A DNA stretch of 64,000 nt, taken from NCBI GenBank assembly GCA_026003015.1, contig BPGL01000001.1, positions 735,353-799,352 of the forward strand. Reading direction: 5' to 3'. Of the stretch, positions 21,163-30,253 are shown one piece after another (position 1 is the first letter of the stretch; every line of letters begins with the position of its first letter). The notes under the pieces were generated by a model, which was not told the DNA's origin, searched no databases, and saw nothing but the letters and a program-made list of their open reading frames with translations. The DNA is from Actinomycetota bacterium. GTDB taxonomy: Bacteria > Actinomycetota > UBA4738 > HRBIN12. The translations under genes and the position numbers were made by a program.

Positions 21163-22407
21163 ATGCGCCGAGCCTCCGCGCCGCACGTCCTGCGCCTGTG
21201 CTCCGTCTTCGAGGCCCCGGCGGCGGCGCTCCGGGCGACCGGGTTCGATCCGATCGGTGGGATGCAGATCCACACGGCTCGGCTCGCGAGGGCGCTCGAC
21301 GCCCTCGGCGTATCGCAGACGGTCGTGACCGCGTTCCGACCGGGCGCTCCGCGGACCGAGACGATCGGGACACGCTCCGCCGTCGTTCGCGTCGGCCTGC
21401 CGATCCGACGGCTCCGGCAGCTCTACGGACTGGCGGCCGTCCCGGAGGTCGGTCGCGTCCGCCCCGACCTGGTCCACGCGCACCTCGGAGAGGACCTCGC
21501 GATCGCGCCGCTGGCTCGATGGGCGGCCGCGCGATCGGGGGCGCCGCTGGTCGTGACGCTTCACTGCAGCGTGCGCCACACGGTGTCCGCCCATGACCTC
21601 AGGAGCGCGCTGCTCAGGACGCTCGGCGCTCCGCTCGAGGGCTGGCTGCTGGGCGCGGCCTCCCAGATCCTCGTGCTGAGCGACGCGACCGCCGACGCGC
21701 TCCTGGCAACCGGCATCCCGAGGAAGCGGATCCTCCCCGCGCCGATCGGCGTCGACCTCGACCGGTTCGCTCGGCCGGCACCGCGTCCCGCGTCGATGGA
21801 CCCCGCGCATCGCTGGATCGTCTACGTGGGGCGACTCGTCCCGGAGAAGGGCGTGGCGGACCTCGTCCAGGCCGTCGCTCGCCTGAGGTGCTCCGAGGCG
21901 CGACTCGTCGTGGTGGGCGACGGTCCCCATCGCCGCGTCCTGCAGCACCTCGTGGAGCGCGAGGGGCTCGGGGACCGCGTGACGTTCGAGGGAGCCGTGG
22001 CGCACCACGAGGTGCCCGGCTTCCTCCAACACGCGGACGTCGCCGCTCTGCCCTCCTGGTACGAGGAACGCGGGCGAGCGGTCCTGGAGGCGATGGCCGC
22101 GGGCGCCACGGTCGTCGCCACAGCCACGGGCGGGATCCCCGACTCCGTCCGGCACGGGGTGAACGGCCTGCTCGTGCCCCCGCGGGACCCCGACGCCCTC
22201 GCGGGGGCGATCGATCGCGTCCTGTTCGACCGAGCGGGTGCCGCAGCGATGGCGCGGGCGGCCCGCGCGACGGCCGCCGCCAACGGCGTCGACGGGCTCA
22301 CGGCGGCGACGCTCCACGCCTACGCGGCGGCGCTCGGCTCCGACGCGCTCGCAGCCTCACCCACCGGCGGGGTCAGGAGCTCGGTCGGTTCCCGACGCTT
22401 GCCATGA
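21163..22407 (+). CDS. GT4-type glycosyltransferase (GT-B fold)
   Basis: A 414-residue protein. The N-terminal lobe has GGMQIHTARLARALDALGVS, typical of GT4 acceptor-binding domains. The C-terminal lobe has VYVGRLVPEKGVADLVQAVA, the E-x7-E motif in EERGRAVLEAM, and ATGGIPDSVRHGVNGLLVPP, which form the nucleotide-sugar site. It likely transfers a hexose to a cell-surface lipid or polysaccharide; donor and acceptor are unknown. The ATG at 21163 begins the first conserved segment, and no strong ribosome-binding site precedes it. The 3' end overlaps the right direct-repeat copy, suggesting duplication or capture. Confidence 0.87.
   Translation: MRRASAPHVLRLCSVFEAPAAALRATGFDPIGGMQIHTARLARALDALGVSQTVVTAFRPGAPRTETIGTRSAVVRVGLPIRRLRQLYGLAAVPEVGRVRPDLVHAHLGEDLAIAPLARWAAARSGAPLVVTLHCSVRHTVSAHDLRSALLRTLGAPLEGWLLGAASQILVLSDATADALLATGIPRKRILPAPIGVDLDRFARPAPRPASMDPAHRWIVYVGRLVPEKGVADLVQAVARLRCSEARLVVVGDGPHRRVLQHLVEREGLGDRVTFEGAVAHHEVPGFLQHADVAALPSWYEERGRAVLEAMAAGATVVATATGGIPDSVRHGVNGLLVPPRDPDALAGAIDRVLFDRAGAAAMARAARATAAANGVDGLTAATLHAYAAALGSDALAASPTGGVRSSVGSRRLP
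22357..22401 (+). repeat. Right copy of imperfect direct repeat
   Basis: Copy of the 20864-20908 segment, starting TCACCCACCGG and containing TCGGTCGGTTCCCGACGC. It forms the last codons of the glycosyltransferase, so that protein's C-terminal tail (SPTGGVRSSVGSRRLP) is encoded by the repeat. Confidence 0.55.
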
Positions 22408-22435
22408 CGGACCCCGACCGGTGTGTCTCCCACCG

Positions 22436-22576
22436 CTAGCCGATCGCCTCCCGTAGCTGCTGCTCCTCGTCCACCGACAGCGCACGCACCGACGACGCCG
22501 CGGTCGTCACACGCGAGACGATCTCGTCGTACTTGGCGCCGGACAGATCCGGGTCGAGGCTCACGGGGTCCGCCAT
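22436..22576 (-). other. Possible small ORF or C-terminal gene fragment
   Basis: A 46-codon frame beginning MADPVSLDPDLSGAKYDEIV and ending DEEQQLREAIG. Composition looks protein-like and soluble, but the ribosome-binding site is weak and I recognise no family. It abuts the recombinase remnant and may be the broken end of a larger minus-strand gene. Confidence 0.22.
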
Positions 22577-23060
22577 GACCTGTATCGGAGGATCCAGCTC
22601 CCGCCGTCGTGGGTGATCCGGCTGACCGAGGAGCTGGAGGAGGAGATCGTCGAGCCGCAGGCCGAGGCGTCGGAGAGCCGCGTCGTCCTCACCAAGAAGC
22701 TTGCCCGCCTCGCCGACGAACGCCGAAAGCTCCTCCGGCCCCTCTACGCGAACGCCATCCCGCTCGAGCTCCTGAAGGCGGAGCAGGACCGGGTCAGCCG
22801 CGAGGAGCAGGCCGCGCGTTCGGAGCTGGACGTCAGCGAGCAGGATCTTGCCGGCTGGCAGGACCCCCTCCGCACCGCCATCAACCTCGCCGGCAACTGC
22901 CACACCGCATACCTGAGGGCGGGCCGGTCGGTCCGGCGCTGGTTCAACGACGCTGTCCTTGAGGCCGTCTACGTGAAAGACCGGAAGATCGCCCGGGCTG
23001 AGTTCTCCGAGGTCTTCGCGCCTCTGTTCTCTCGGCCGAGTTCGGATAAGCGGTTGAAAG
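22577..23060 (+). pseudogene. C-terminal remnant of a large serine recombinase
   Basis: The frame reads DLYRRIQLPPSW, a charged coiled-coil region, then LYANAIPLELLKAEQDRVSR, AGNCHTAYLRAGRSVRRWFN and DAVLEAVYVKDRKIARAEF. This is the C-terminal coiled-coil and tail found in actinobacterial phage/ICE serine integrases. The catalytic Ser domain and DNA-binding domain are missing and a stop codon lies at 22454, so this is a fragment. It reads toward and directly abuts the 3' end of tRNA-Ala, a common integration site. The remaining open frame after about 23054 is antisense tRNA and not protein. Confidence 0.75.
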
Positions 23061-23133
23061 TGGACCCAAGGGGATTCGAACCCCTGACCTCTTGGCTGCC
23101 AGCCAAGCGCTCTACCAGCTGAGCTATGGGCCC
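23061..23133 (-). tRNA. tRNA-Ala (GGC anticodon)
   Basis: The minus strand folds as a full cloverleaf: acceptor GGGCCCA with TGGGTCC and discriminator A, D arm GCTC/GAGC, anticodon arm CTTGG-CTGGCAG-CCAAG with anticodon GGC, and T arm AGGGG-TTCGAAT-CCCCT. CCA is not encoded. Its 3' end faces the recombinase remnant. Confidence 0.96.
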
Positions 23134-23146
23134 TCGCCGAGGCAGT

Positions 23147-23566
23147 CTATCGTCCCGACGCCGCCCCCGAGGCGGGCGACCAGTCCACGACGGGCGCGTC
23201 GCGCCACAGGCGCTCGAGGTCGTAGTAGGCCCGCTGCTCGGGCGCGAACACGTGGACCACGACGTCGACGTAGTCGAGCAGCCACCAGCCCGCGCCCGGC
23301 TCCCCTTCCCGCCGCGCCGGCCTGGCGCCGATCCCGCGCAGGGTCTCCTCGATCGACTCGATCACGCTGCGGACCTGGCGCTCCGTCGCGGCGGTGCAGA
23401 TCACGAACGCATCGGTGATCACGATCAGGTTCGACACGTCGAGGACGACGACGTCGGTCGCGTGCTTGTCGGCAGCGGCCCGTGCCGCCGCGACGGCCAC
23501 CTCGCGGGGCGCCGGCAGCCCGTCGCCGCCGGGTGCCCCCGCCGCGCCCGCCGCGCCGGTCGTCAA
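23147..23566 (-). CDS. rsfS: Ribosome silencing factor RsfS
   Basis: A 139-residue protein with the RsfS/YbeB core (ATDVVVLDVSNLIVITDAFV and GWWLLDYVDVVVHVFAPEQR). It binds L14 and blocks subunit joining in starvation. The TTG start at 23566 overlaps the preceding stop (TTGA) with GGAGG very close upstream. A Gly/Ala-rich N-terminal tail of about 20 residues precedes the domain, so a start further inside is possible. Located beside nadD, as is usual. Confidence 0.93.
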   Translation of the reverse strand: MTTGAAGAAGAPGGDGLPAPREVAVAAARAAADKHATDVVVLDVSNLIVITDAFVICTAATERQVRSVIESIEETLRGIGARPARREGEPGAGWWLLDYVDVVVHVFAPEQRAYYDLERLWRDAPVVDWSPASGAASGR

Positions 23567-24600
23567 GCCTCCAGATCCCTCCCGACCACGATCGTGATGT
23601 CCGCGAGCCCCGATGGTACCCGGGATACCGACACCGCGCCGACCCCCAGCGCCCGCCGCACCCGTTCGGCCTCCTCGGCGAACGCCGGGTCGGTGGCGAG
23701 GATCTCGGTGCGCTCGTGGTCGAAGGACTCCGCGTTCCGAGACAGGACCACGCGCACGCCGAGCGGCAGGAGCCGCCGCGCGACCTCCTCCCCGACGTTC
23801 GGGCGGCCGCTGCCGTTCAGCACCTCGAGGCGGAGGGGCGGACGCGTCCCCAGCAGTCGCCCGACGAGCTCGTCGGCGGCCGGCTGTTCGAGCACGTGAA
23901 CACGGGCGCCCACCGTCTCGGTGGGCAGCGGCTCGACCCGGGCGCCGCCGGCCGCCCGCAGGACGCGGGCCACCCGCGCGGCCCCGTCGGTCTCCAGCAG
24001 ATCGGCGGCCTCGACCGGCGGGGGGTCCGCGAGGAACGCCTCCAGCACGAGCGTGGCGCGCAGCAGCGCGTCGGGGCCACGACGACCCAGGAGGGCGGCG
24101 ACCTCGGCCCCCGACAGGCGCGCCGGGCCCGCCGGCAGCGAGCGCCCGAGGAGCTCGACGGGTTCGGGGAGCTCGAGCTCGAGTCCCCCGGCGCGGTCGA
24201 CGAGGCCCGCGAGGCGATCGAGGTCGAGCACGGCGTAGCCGTCGATCCAGGTCCCGAGCAGGTTCCCGAGCGCGATCCGCACGCTGTCGCCGGGCAGCGC
24301 CTGCACGGCCTCCGCGACGGTCTCCCCCTGCCCCGGCACCACGACCGTGGTCCGCGGGGGCAAGACGAGCGCGACGGGGCCGGCCGGACCGGAGCCGACG
24401 ACGGCCAGGAGCGCGTGGGGAGCGCCGGTGACCGCCAGCGCGACGAGCTCGGATCGCGGCGCGGATCCCGCGCCGGTCTCCCGCGGCCGATCGCGATCGG
24501 GAAACGCGGCCAGGCCCGCGCCGAGGACGCCGAGCGCGGCCACGACCACGACCCCCGCGACGAGGCGCCGGCGACGCAGCCGCGCCGCCCGCGTGCTCAC
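23563..24600 (-). CDS. LCP-like protein with LytR C-terminal domain
   Basis: A 345-residue membrane-anchored protein: helix near 14-32 ([20 protein letters not shown]), an LCP-like domain ([33 protein letters not shown]), and a LytR_C domain ([20 protein letters not shown] to [10 protein letters not shown]). LCP enzymes attach polymers to peptidoglycan. The conserved Arg/Asp cluster of active LCP domains is not obvious ([13 protein letters not shown] instead), so the domain may be degenerate. It overlaps nadD by GTGA and rsfS by TTGA, so all three are coupled. Confidence 0.8.
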   Translation of the reverse strand: MSTRAARLRRRRLVAGVVVVAALGVLGAGLAAFPDRDRPRETGAGSAPRSELVALAVTGAPHALLAVVGSGPAGPVALVLPPRTTVVVPGQGETVAEAVQALPGDSVRIALGNLLGTWIDGYAVLDLDRLAGLVDRAGGLELELPEPVELLGRSLPAGPARLSGAEVAALLGRRGPDALLRATLVLEAFLADPPPVEAADLLETDGAARVARVLRAAGGARVEPLPTETVGARVHVLEQPAADELVGRLLGTRPPLRLEVLNGSGRPNVGEEVARRLLPLGVRVVLSRNAESFDHERTEILATDPAFAEEAERVRRALGVGAVSVSRVPSGLADITIVVGRDLEA

Positions 24601-25202
24601 CGGTACAGCCCCGCCTTCTGCACGTAGCTGTTCACGCCCTCGGGCACGAGGTAGCGGATCGGCCGTCCCTGCCTCACGCGCCCGCGGATGTCGGTCGAGG
24701 AGATCGCGAGCGCGGGGATGTGCATCACCGTGATCCCCGGGTGGGCGAGCGGGGCGTGGGCCTCGAAGGAGGCGAGGTCGTAGCCCGGCCGGGTCGCCGC
24801 GATGAAGTGGGCGAGGTCGAACAGCTCCTCCGGCTCCTTCCACTGGACGATCTCGAGCACGGCGTCGGCGCCGGTGATGAAGAACAGCTGCGTGTCGGGG
24901 CCGAGCTCGGCCTTGAGGCTGCGCAGCGTCTCCACCGTGTAGGTCGGCCCGTCGCGGTCCACCTCCATCCGGGACACCGCGAACCGCGGGTTCGAGGCGG
25001 TCGCGATCACCGTCATCAGGTAGCGGTCCTCGGCGGGCGAGACCACGTCGTGCTCCTTCATCCACGGTCGGCCGGTCGGCACGAACAGGACCTCGTCCAG
25101 GGAGAACTGGTGGAGGGCCTCCTCGGCGGTCACGAGGTGCCCGTAGTGGATCGGATCGAAGGTGCCGCCCATCACGCCGATCCGTCGGCCCATCGCGCTC
25201 AT
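24597..25202 (-). CDS. nadD: Nicotinate-nucleotide adenylyltransferase
   Basis: A roughly 200-residue nucleotidyltransferase with [20 protein letters not shown] (HxGH-type site) and the [20 protein letters not shown] signature. It makes deamido-NAD from nicotinate mononucleotide and ATP. Two starts compete. The ATG at 25202 overlaps the upstream stop as ATGA, implying coupling. The ATG at 25193 has TAGGAT seven bases upstream, implying a leaderless message. Both could be used. Confidence 0.95.
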   Translation of the reverse strand: MSAMGRRIGVMGGTFDPIHYGHLVTAEEALHQFSLDEVLFVPTGRPWMKEHDVVSPAEDRYLMTVIATASNPRFAVSRMEVDRDGPTYTVETLRSLKAELGPDTQLFFITGADAVLEIVQWKEPEELFDLAHFIAATRPGYDLASFEAHAPLAHPGITVMHIPALAISSTDIRGRVRQGRPIRYLVPEGVNSYVQKAGLYR

Positions 25203-25669
25203 CCTACGGGCAGGCCTCGGCCCTCCGGTGGAGCGGGCTGGTCCACGAACGCGAGCAGGCGCTCGGCGTGCGTCGCGTAGTGCAGCGCGCCCGACTCCTC
25301 GAACCACGTCCAGGCCCGTGCATCGACCTCGGGCAGCCGCGCGAGGGCCCGGCGCGCCCGGTCGCGGGCGCGCGCGAGATCCTCCTCGACCTCCGAGAGG
25401 GTCATCGCGCGCGCCCGGTCGTACCGGTCGCGGTTGAACCGCCCGATCCCGCCGGGCGCCTCGCCGGGCGCCTCGCCGGCGGCGATCCGCTCGAGCTCCA
25501 CCGCGCAGCGCTCGAGCCAGGCAGCCAGGTGGGCGAGCTCGTCCTTCGCAGACCACCCGTCCTCGGTCGCCGTCAGCTCGTCGAACCGCTCCGGCGGGAT
25601 CGCCGCGACGATCCGTCGCAGGCGCGCCCACGCGGCCTCCTCGTCGGCGAGCAGCCGCTCAGGTCCCAT
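25199..25669 (-). CDS. DinB/ClbS-like four-helix protein
   Basis: A 156-residue protein with [17 protein letters not shown], the hallmark helix of DinB/DfsB/ClbS and mycothiol-dependent-enzyme-like bundles, and a C-terminal [12 protein letters not shown]. Some family members bind metal through three His or use mycothiol; no specific activity can be assigned. It is inserted between obgE and nadD, overlapping obgE by 11 bases and nadD by ATGA, so it is clearly in that operon. Confidence 0.72.
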   Translation of the reverse strand: MGPERLLADEEAAWARLRRIVAAIPPERFDELTATEDGWSAKDELAHLAAWLERCAVELERIAAGEAPGEAPGGIGRFNRDRYDRARAMTLSEVEEDLARARDRARRALARLPEVDARAWTWFEESGALHYATHAERLLAFVDQPAPPEGRGLPVG

Positions 25670-26915
25670 CGCCCTCGTCCTCGGCGTCGGGGACGTACTC
25701 GAAGATGCGCCCCCGGATCTCGACCTCGTCGCCCGCCCGGACCCCGAGCGCCTCGAGCCGTGCGTCGACCCCGCTGGCCCGCAGCCGTCGATGCAGGCGC
25801 TCGAGGGAGCGCTCGTCCTCCAGGTCGGTCTCGAGCACCCACCGCTCCACCTCGCGGCCGCGCACGTGCCAGCGCCCCGACGCGTCGCGATCGACCGTGA
25901 ACCGCGGCCGACCCGGCCGCAGCACGACGTAGGGTCGGCGCTGCGGTGCGGGCGCCTCGGCCACGAGCCGCTCGAGGGCCGCTCGGAGCTCCTCGAGACC
26001 GGTGCCGGTCAGCGCGGAGACCGCGATCGCGTCGGGGTCCAGACGCCTCGCCCGCGTCGCCGCGTCCTGGGCGAGGTCGGCCTTCGTCCCGACGACGAGC
26101 GCGGGGCGCCCCAGCAGATCGGGATCGAAGGCCCCGAGCTCTCGGCGCAGCACCGCCAGGTCGGCCTCGGGATCCTCCGCCGCGAGGTCGACGACGAGCA
26201 CGAGCGCCCGACAGCGGGTGACGTGGCGCAGGAACCGATGACCGAGGCCGCGTCCGTGACTCGCGCCCTCGACCAGACCCGGGACGTCGGCGACGACGAT
26301 GCGGCCGGCCGGCGTGTCGGCGACCCCGAGGTTCGGCTCGAGCGTGGTGAACGGGTAGGGCGCGATCCTGGGCCGGGCGGCGGTCAGGGCGGCGAGCAAC
26401 GTCGATTTCCCCGCGTTCGGCAGCCCGACGAGCCCGACGTCGGCGACCGTGCGCAGCTCGAGCCGGAGGCGCTTGACCTCCCCCGACTCGCCCGGCTCAG
26501 CTACCCGGGGCGCCCGGTGGCGCGGCGTCACGAGGGCGGCGTTGCCCCGACCGCCTCGCCCGCCCCGCGCGACCACGACGCGCGCCCCCGCACCGACGAG
26601 GTCGGCGAGCAGTCCCTCCTCGTCCAGGACCACGGTCCCGTCGGGCACGCGCAGCACGAGATCGCGACCCCGCGCGCCGGTGCGTCGCCGCGACCGCCCC
26701 GGCCCGCCGGCCGACGCGCGCTGGTGCGGGTGGTCGGCGAGCCACGCGAGGTCGCGCACGGACGGGTCGACCTCGAGCACGACCGACCCGCCGTCGCCCC
26801 CGTCGCCACCGTCGGGGCCTCCGCGCGGCGTGTAGGGCTCGCGCACGAACGTGGCGGCCCCGTCGCCGCCGCGGCCGGCCTCAACGAAGAGCATGCACTC
26901 GTCCACGAAACCCAC
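25659..26915 (-). CDS. obgE: GTPase ObgE/CgtA
   Basis: A 418-residue Obg GTPase. The Gly-rich Obg fold is N-terminal (VEAGRGGDGAATFVREPYTP, PDGGDGGDGGSVVLEVD). The G domain has GLPNAGKSTLL, DVPGLVEGASHGRGLGHRFL and TKAD. An OCT domain ends the protein. It acts in 50S assembly and stress control. The GTG start lies ten bases after TAGGCT, so the message is probably leaderless. It is downstream of rpmA and rplU but has its own promoter. Confidence 0.96.
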   Translation of the reverse strand: MGFVDECMLFVEAGRGGDGAATFVREPYTPRGGPDGGDGGDGGSVVLEVDPSVRDLAWLADHPHQRASAGGPGRSRRRTGARGRDLVLRVPDGTVVLDEEGLLADLVGAGARVVVARGGRGGRGNAALVTPRHRAPRVAEPGESGEVKRLRLELRTVADVGLVGLPNAGKSTLLAALTAARPRIAPYPFTTLEPNLGVADTPAGRIVVADVPGLVEGASHGRGLGHRFLRHVTRCRALVLVVDLAAEDPEADLAVLRRELGAFDPDLLGRPALVVGTKADLAQDAATRARRLDPDAIAVSALTGTGLEELRAALERLVAEAPAPQRRPYVVLRPGRPRFTVDRDASGRWHVRGREVERWVLETDLEDERSLERLHRRLRASGVDARLEALGVRAGDEVEIRGRIFEYVPDAEDEGDGT

Positions 26916-26970
26916 GGTGCAGGCAAGCCTAGGTGGTCGGGGGCCCCACGGCCCGCGAAGATGGGAGGCG

Positions 26971-27438
26971 ATGCCCGAGCCGGTGACGGTCTGGATGGTT
27001 CATCTGGGACGCGGGACGGTGAGCGAGGTCGAGGGGACGCTCAGCCTGGACGCCGAGGCGCTCGTCTTCGCGCACGGCGGTCAGCCGGTCGAACTCCGAT
27101 TCCCCTTCGCGCGGATCGCACGCGTGCGCCGCGTGCTCGGCTCCCCCGTCCTCCTCGTCGACTGGCGCGACGGCGAGCTTCCGCGGCGCACGGCCTTCTA
27201 CTTCTCCAAGCCTCCGCCCCTCGAGCCCCCCGACCCCTCGACGCGTACCACCCCGAGCGGGCGGGCCCTCGGCCCGCTGGGGCAGCTGCGGGCGGGATCG
27301 CGGCGGCGGCACCGCCGGGCGAGCGTCGGGTACCTCGCGGCGCACGGCGGCAGGACGAAGCCCGTGCTACGAGCCTGGGTACGGGAGCTGCGCGAGCGGA
27401 TCGCCCGAGCCGAAGGTCAGGCCTCGACCGACGCGTAG
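26971..27438 (+). CDS. Conserved hypothetical protein with PH/GRAM-like N-terminus
   Basis: A 155-residue cytoplasmic protein preceded by GGGAGGCG directly before the ATG. The first 80 residues are strand-rich ([35 protein letters not shown]), reminiscent of a PH or GRAM-like lipid-binding fold. The remainder is basic with a terminal amphipathic helix ([17 protein letters not shown]). No catalytic motif is visible and I do not recognise a named family. It is divergent from obgE and its last 22 bases overlap convergent rpmA. Confidence 0.65.
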   Translation: MPEPVTVWMVHLGRGTVSEVEGTLSLDAEALVFAHGGQPVELRFPFARIARVRRVLGSPVLLVDWRDGELPRRTAFYFSKPPPLEPPDPSTRTTPSGRALGPLGQLRAGSRRRHRRASVGYLAAHGGRTKPVLRAWVRELRERIARAEGQASTDA

Positions 27439-27665
27439 GTCCGACCGCGCGAGCTCCGGAACCGGATGCGGCCGTCGCGCAGCGCGAACAGGGTGTCGTC
27501 GCCACCGCGGCCGACGCCCTCGCCGGGGTGGATCCGGGTGCCGCGCTGGCGCACGATGATCGAGCCCGCGGTGACCACCTGGCCGCCGAAGGCCTTCACG
27601 CCGAGCCGCTTGGCGTTCGAGTCCCGGCCGTTGCGGGACGAGCCGCCGCCCTTCTTGTGCGCCAT
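27417..27665 (-). CDS. rpmA: 50S ribosomal protein L27
   Basis: An 82-residue protein beginning [20 protein letters not shown] with the L27 signature [20 protein letters not shown]. Its N-terminus reaches the peptidyl-transferase centre. There is no cleavable N-terminal extension of the firmicute type. TAGGCT lies seven bases before the ATG, suggesting a second, leaderless transcript in addition to read-through from rplU. Confidence 0.97.
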   Translation of the reverse strand: MAHKKGGGSSRNGRDSNAKRLGVKAFGGQVVTAGSIIVRQRGTRIHPGEGVGRGGDDTLFALRDGRIRFRSSRGRTYASVEA

Positions 27666-27682
27666 GGCACAGAGCCTAGCAG

Positions 27683-28045
27683 CTAGCCGGCCGGGGCTTC
27701 GTCTTTGGCCGGAGCCCTCGTGCGCCGCTTCGGCGCCGGCGCGAGAGCGATCTCGGTCACCTCCAGCACGGTGCGGATCTGGCGATGGCCCCGACGCCGC
27801 GCGTAGCCCGTCTTCGGTCGGTAGGTGAAGACCCGGATCTTCTCCCCCTTCTTCTCGCCCACGGGCCGAGCGGTCACGACGGCCTTGGCCGCACCGGAGC
27901 CCGCGTGGACGGTCCCGTCGTCCTCCACCACGAGCAGGGGCGTGAACGACACGGTCTCCCCCTCCGTGACGAGGCGCTCGACCTCGATCACGTCGCCGGC
28001 GGCGACCTTGAGCTGCTTGCCCCCCGTCTTGATCACGGCGTACAT
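27683..28045 (-). CDS. rplU: 50S ribosomal protein L21
   Basis: A 120-residue protein starting [20 protein letters not shown] with the L21 core [20 protein letters not shown] and RRGHRQ. A charged tail ([15 protein letters not shown]) extends the usual length. It binds 23S rRNA domain regions near L20. It follows rng by 18 bases and precedes rpmA by 17, the conserved actinobacterial arrangement. Confidence 0.96.
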   Translation of the reverse strand: MYAVIKTGGKQLKVAAGDVIEVERLVTEGETVSFTPLLVVEDDGTVHAGSGAAKAVVTARPVGEKKGEKIRVFTYRPKTGYARRRGHRQIRTVLEVTEIALAPAPKRRTRAPAKDEAPAG

Positions 28046-28063
28046 GGCTCCCTCCTGGGTGGC

Positions 28064-29419
28064 TCAGTCGACCTCGTAGGTCACGAGGATCCCGCGACCC
28101 TCGCAGGTCGGACACGTCTCGGAGAACGACTCAACGAGCCCGGAGGACACGCGCTTGCGCGTGACCTGCATCAGCCCCAGCGGGCCGATCTCGTAGACCT
28201 GGCTTCGGGTCTTGTCGAGCGCGAGCGCCTCACGCATCGCGTCCTCGACGCGCCGCTTGTTCTGCTCGAGGAGCATGTCGATGAAGTCGATCACGATGAT
28301 GCCGCCGATATCGCGCAGCCGGAGCTGCCGGGCGACCTCGCGCGCGGCCTCGAGGTTCGTCGCGAGGACGGTCTCCTCCAGGTTCGTCGATCCGACGCTC
28401 TTGCCGGTGTTCACGTCGACGATCGTCATCGCCTCGGTGCGCTCGATCACGATGTAGCCCCCCGAGGGAAGCCAAACCTTGCGGTCGAGCGCCTTGCGGA
28501 TCTGCTCGACGACGCGGTACTCCTCGAACACCGGCAGCGGGCCGGTGTGCAGTCGGACCTTGTCGGCGAGGTCCGGAGCGACCTCCCGAACGTAGGCCGT
28601 CACCCGCTCGAAGAGCCGCGGCGAGTCGGTGACGAGCTCCCGGAACTCCTCGTCGGTGAACAGGTCCCGCACGACCCGCACGGTCAGCTCCGGCTCCTCG
28701 TACAGCACCGCGGGCGCCTTGCGCCGCTTCGCCTGCCGCTGGATCTCCTCCCAGATCCCGAGGAGCCGCCGCAGGTCCGTGACGATCGCCTCCTCGGACG
28801 CTCCCTCGGCGGCGGTGCGCACGATCACCCCGTGCTCGGGCGGCTTGACCGTCTTCAGGATGTGCTTGAGCGACCGACGGGCCTCCTCCGAGAGGCGGCG
28901 GCTGATCCCGGCGAGGTCCTGGTTGGGCGCGAGGACGAGGTAGCGTCCGGCGAGGCTGAGGTTCGCCGTGAGCCTCGCCCCCTTGCCCCCCATCGGGTCC
29001 TTCGTCACCTGCACGAGGATGTCCTGGCCGGGCTTGAGGACCTGCTCGATCCTGGGCGCCGGCCCCTCGAGGTCCTCGGGTCGGTAGTCGACCTCACCCG
29101 CGTACAGCACGCCGTTGCGACCGCGCCCGATGTCGACGAACGCGGCCTCCATCCCCGGCAGGACGTTCTGGACGCGACCCAGGTAGATGTTGCCGACCAT
29201 CGAGGTCGCCCCGGCGCGGGTCACGTAGTGCTGGACGAGGACGTTCTCCTCGAGCACGGCGATCTGGTCTCGGTCCGCGTGCTCGGTGATCACCATGAGC
29301 TTGTCGCGGACCCGGGGGGGCGGGGCGAGGGGCTCCCGTCGACGCCGACCGTCGCGGCGGCGGGCGCTGCGCAGGCGCCGCGTCGGGCCGCCGGCCTCCA
29401 CCTGCTCCTCGACCGTCAT
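28064..29419 (-). CDS. rng: Ribonuclease E/G, conserved catalytic part
   Basis: The conserved region begins near [20 protein letters not shown]. It contains the S1 domain ([33 protein letters not shown]), the first RNase E catalytic region, the metal site (VDVNTGK, then [12 protein letters not shown]) and a C-terminal zinc link (CPTCEGRG). The enzyme initiates decay and processing of mRNA, rRNA and tRNA. The ATG at 29419 is the first in-frame start near the conserved part. The true protein probably begins at 29822 with a low-complexity Arg-rich extension, but the frames do not join. Confidence 0.93.
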   Translation of the reverse strand: MTVEEQVEAGGPTRRLRSARRRDGRRRREPLAPPPRVRDKLMVITEHADRDQIAVLEENVLVQHYVTRAGATSMVGNIYLGRVQNVLPGMEAAFVDIGRGRNGVLYAGEVDYRPEDLEGPAPRIEQVLKPGQDILVQVTKDPMGGKGARLTANLSLAGRYLVLAPNQDLAGISRRLSEEARRSLKHILKTVKPPEHGVIVRTAAEGASEEAIVTDLRRLLGIWEEIQRQAKRRKAPAVLYEEPELTVRVVRDLFTDEEFRELVTDSPRLFERVTAYVREVAPDLADKVRLHTGPLPVFEEYRVVEQIRKALDRKVWLPSGGYIVIERTEAMTIVDVNTGKSVGSTNLEETVLATNLEAAREVARQLRLRDIGGIIVIDFIDMLLEQNKRRVEDAMREALALDKTRSQVYEIGPLGLMQVTRKRVSSGLVESFSETCPTCEGRGILVTYEVD

Positions 29420-29822
29420 CGGACGCTCGGCCTCCTCGGCGGTCGGCGCGGGCGCCGCCGGCGCGTCGGCGGAGGCCGTCGGGGCCGAGCTCGAGCCGGC
29501 CGAGCTCGCGCCGCGTCGGCGCCGGCGACGGCGACGGGTCGGCGTTCGGGGCTCGCCGTCGGCCTCGACCGGCACGACGGTCGGTGCGGACGGCCCCACG
29601 ACGGCCTGCGGGCCCGGCCTCGACCTCGGGACCGAGCTCGCGATCGGGGTCGGCGTCGATCGCGGTGGCGGGGTCGGCGTCGATCGCGGTGGCCGGCGAC
29701 GGCGCCGCGCTCGCCGCGCGACGCCCCCGCCCTCCCCGTCGACGGCGCCGACGGCGCGGCGCACCGGTGGTGGACGCGGCCGGGACAGGGACGGCCGTCG
29801 GGCCGTCCGGGTCGGACGCCAT
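29420..29822 (-). other. Likely N-terminal extension of RNase E/G, frame interrupted
   Basis: An ATG at 29822 follows GAAGGAGGACCTCACC, a strong ribosome-binding site. It opens MASDPDGPTAVPVPAASTTG, an Arg-rich run, and ATAIDADP twice (encoded by a 24-base tandem repeat at 29646-29693). This frame looks coding until about 29610. The rng frame takes over as VVGPSAPTVVPVEADGEP and another Arg run. One extra or missing base between 29590 and 29645 would join them. Actinobacterial RNase E often has such disordered Arg-rich extensions. Confidence 0.6.
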
Positions 29823-30081
29823 GGTGAGGTCCTCCTTCGCTCCTCGCGAGGGGGGCGGGGCGGACGAGCTCGGCCGCCCGCGCGGCGCCGAAGGGCGGCC
29901 GTCGGGTCCGTCGGCACCCCGACGGGTCTCGGGGCCCGGGCGCCCGTGGGCGCGCGTCGATGACGTCCCGTCCGGCGCTGCGGGCCGGGGCCTGCGGCCG
30001 CGGCGCCCGCGCGCCTCCTCGATCCTGCTGCGGATCCCCGTCGGGGTGAGCCCCCGCGGGGCACGTCTGGAGCCGAGCATA
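29823..30081 (-). promoter_or_regulatory. Candidate rng promoter and long structured leader
   Basis: TATGCT at 30081-30076 on the minus strand is a good -10 element. Transcription from about 30069 would give a leader of roughly 245 bases before the ribosome-binding site of the ATG at 29822. The leader contains strong GC hairpins such as CCCCGCGGGG and CCCCGACGGGG. Autoregulation of RNase E through its 5' leader is known in Escherichia coli; here it is only suggested. Confidence 0.4.
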
Positions 30082-30146
30082 ACAGCCCCCGATGCCTCGC
30101 CCCGCAGGCGTCCCCCCATCCGCCGTGCCGGCGGCTCGGGATGCGT

Positions 30147-30166
30147 CGGACGGCCTAGTCCGTCCG
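30147..30166. promoter_or_regulatory. Inverted repeat upstream of the receiver-kinase gene
   Basis: CGGACGG and CCGTCCG form perfect seven-base arms around CCTAGT, about 90 bases before the receiver-kinase start and in the region shared with the divergent rng promoter. It could be an operator or a hairpin. Confidence 0.35.
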
Positions 30167-30253
30167 GACACGATGGGGCCCGTTGGTTCCGCGGCGCAGA
30201 AACCGGCGGTCGGCCCATACCGGCGCGCGGCAGGGCGGCTGAAGCTTGCGAGC

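Noticed and set aside
23055-23122. Extension of the recombinase frame (DPRGFEPLTSWLPAKRSTS)
   Set aside because: This is the antisense of tRNA-Ala, a well-known artefact.
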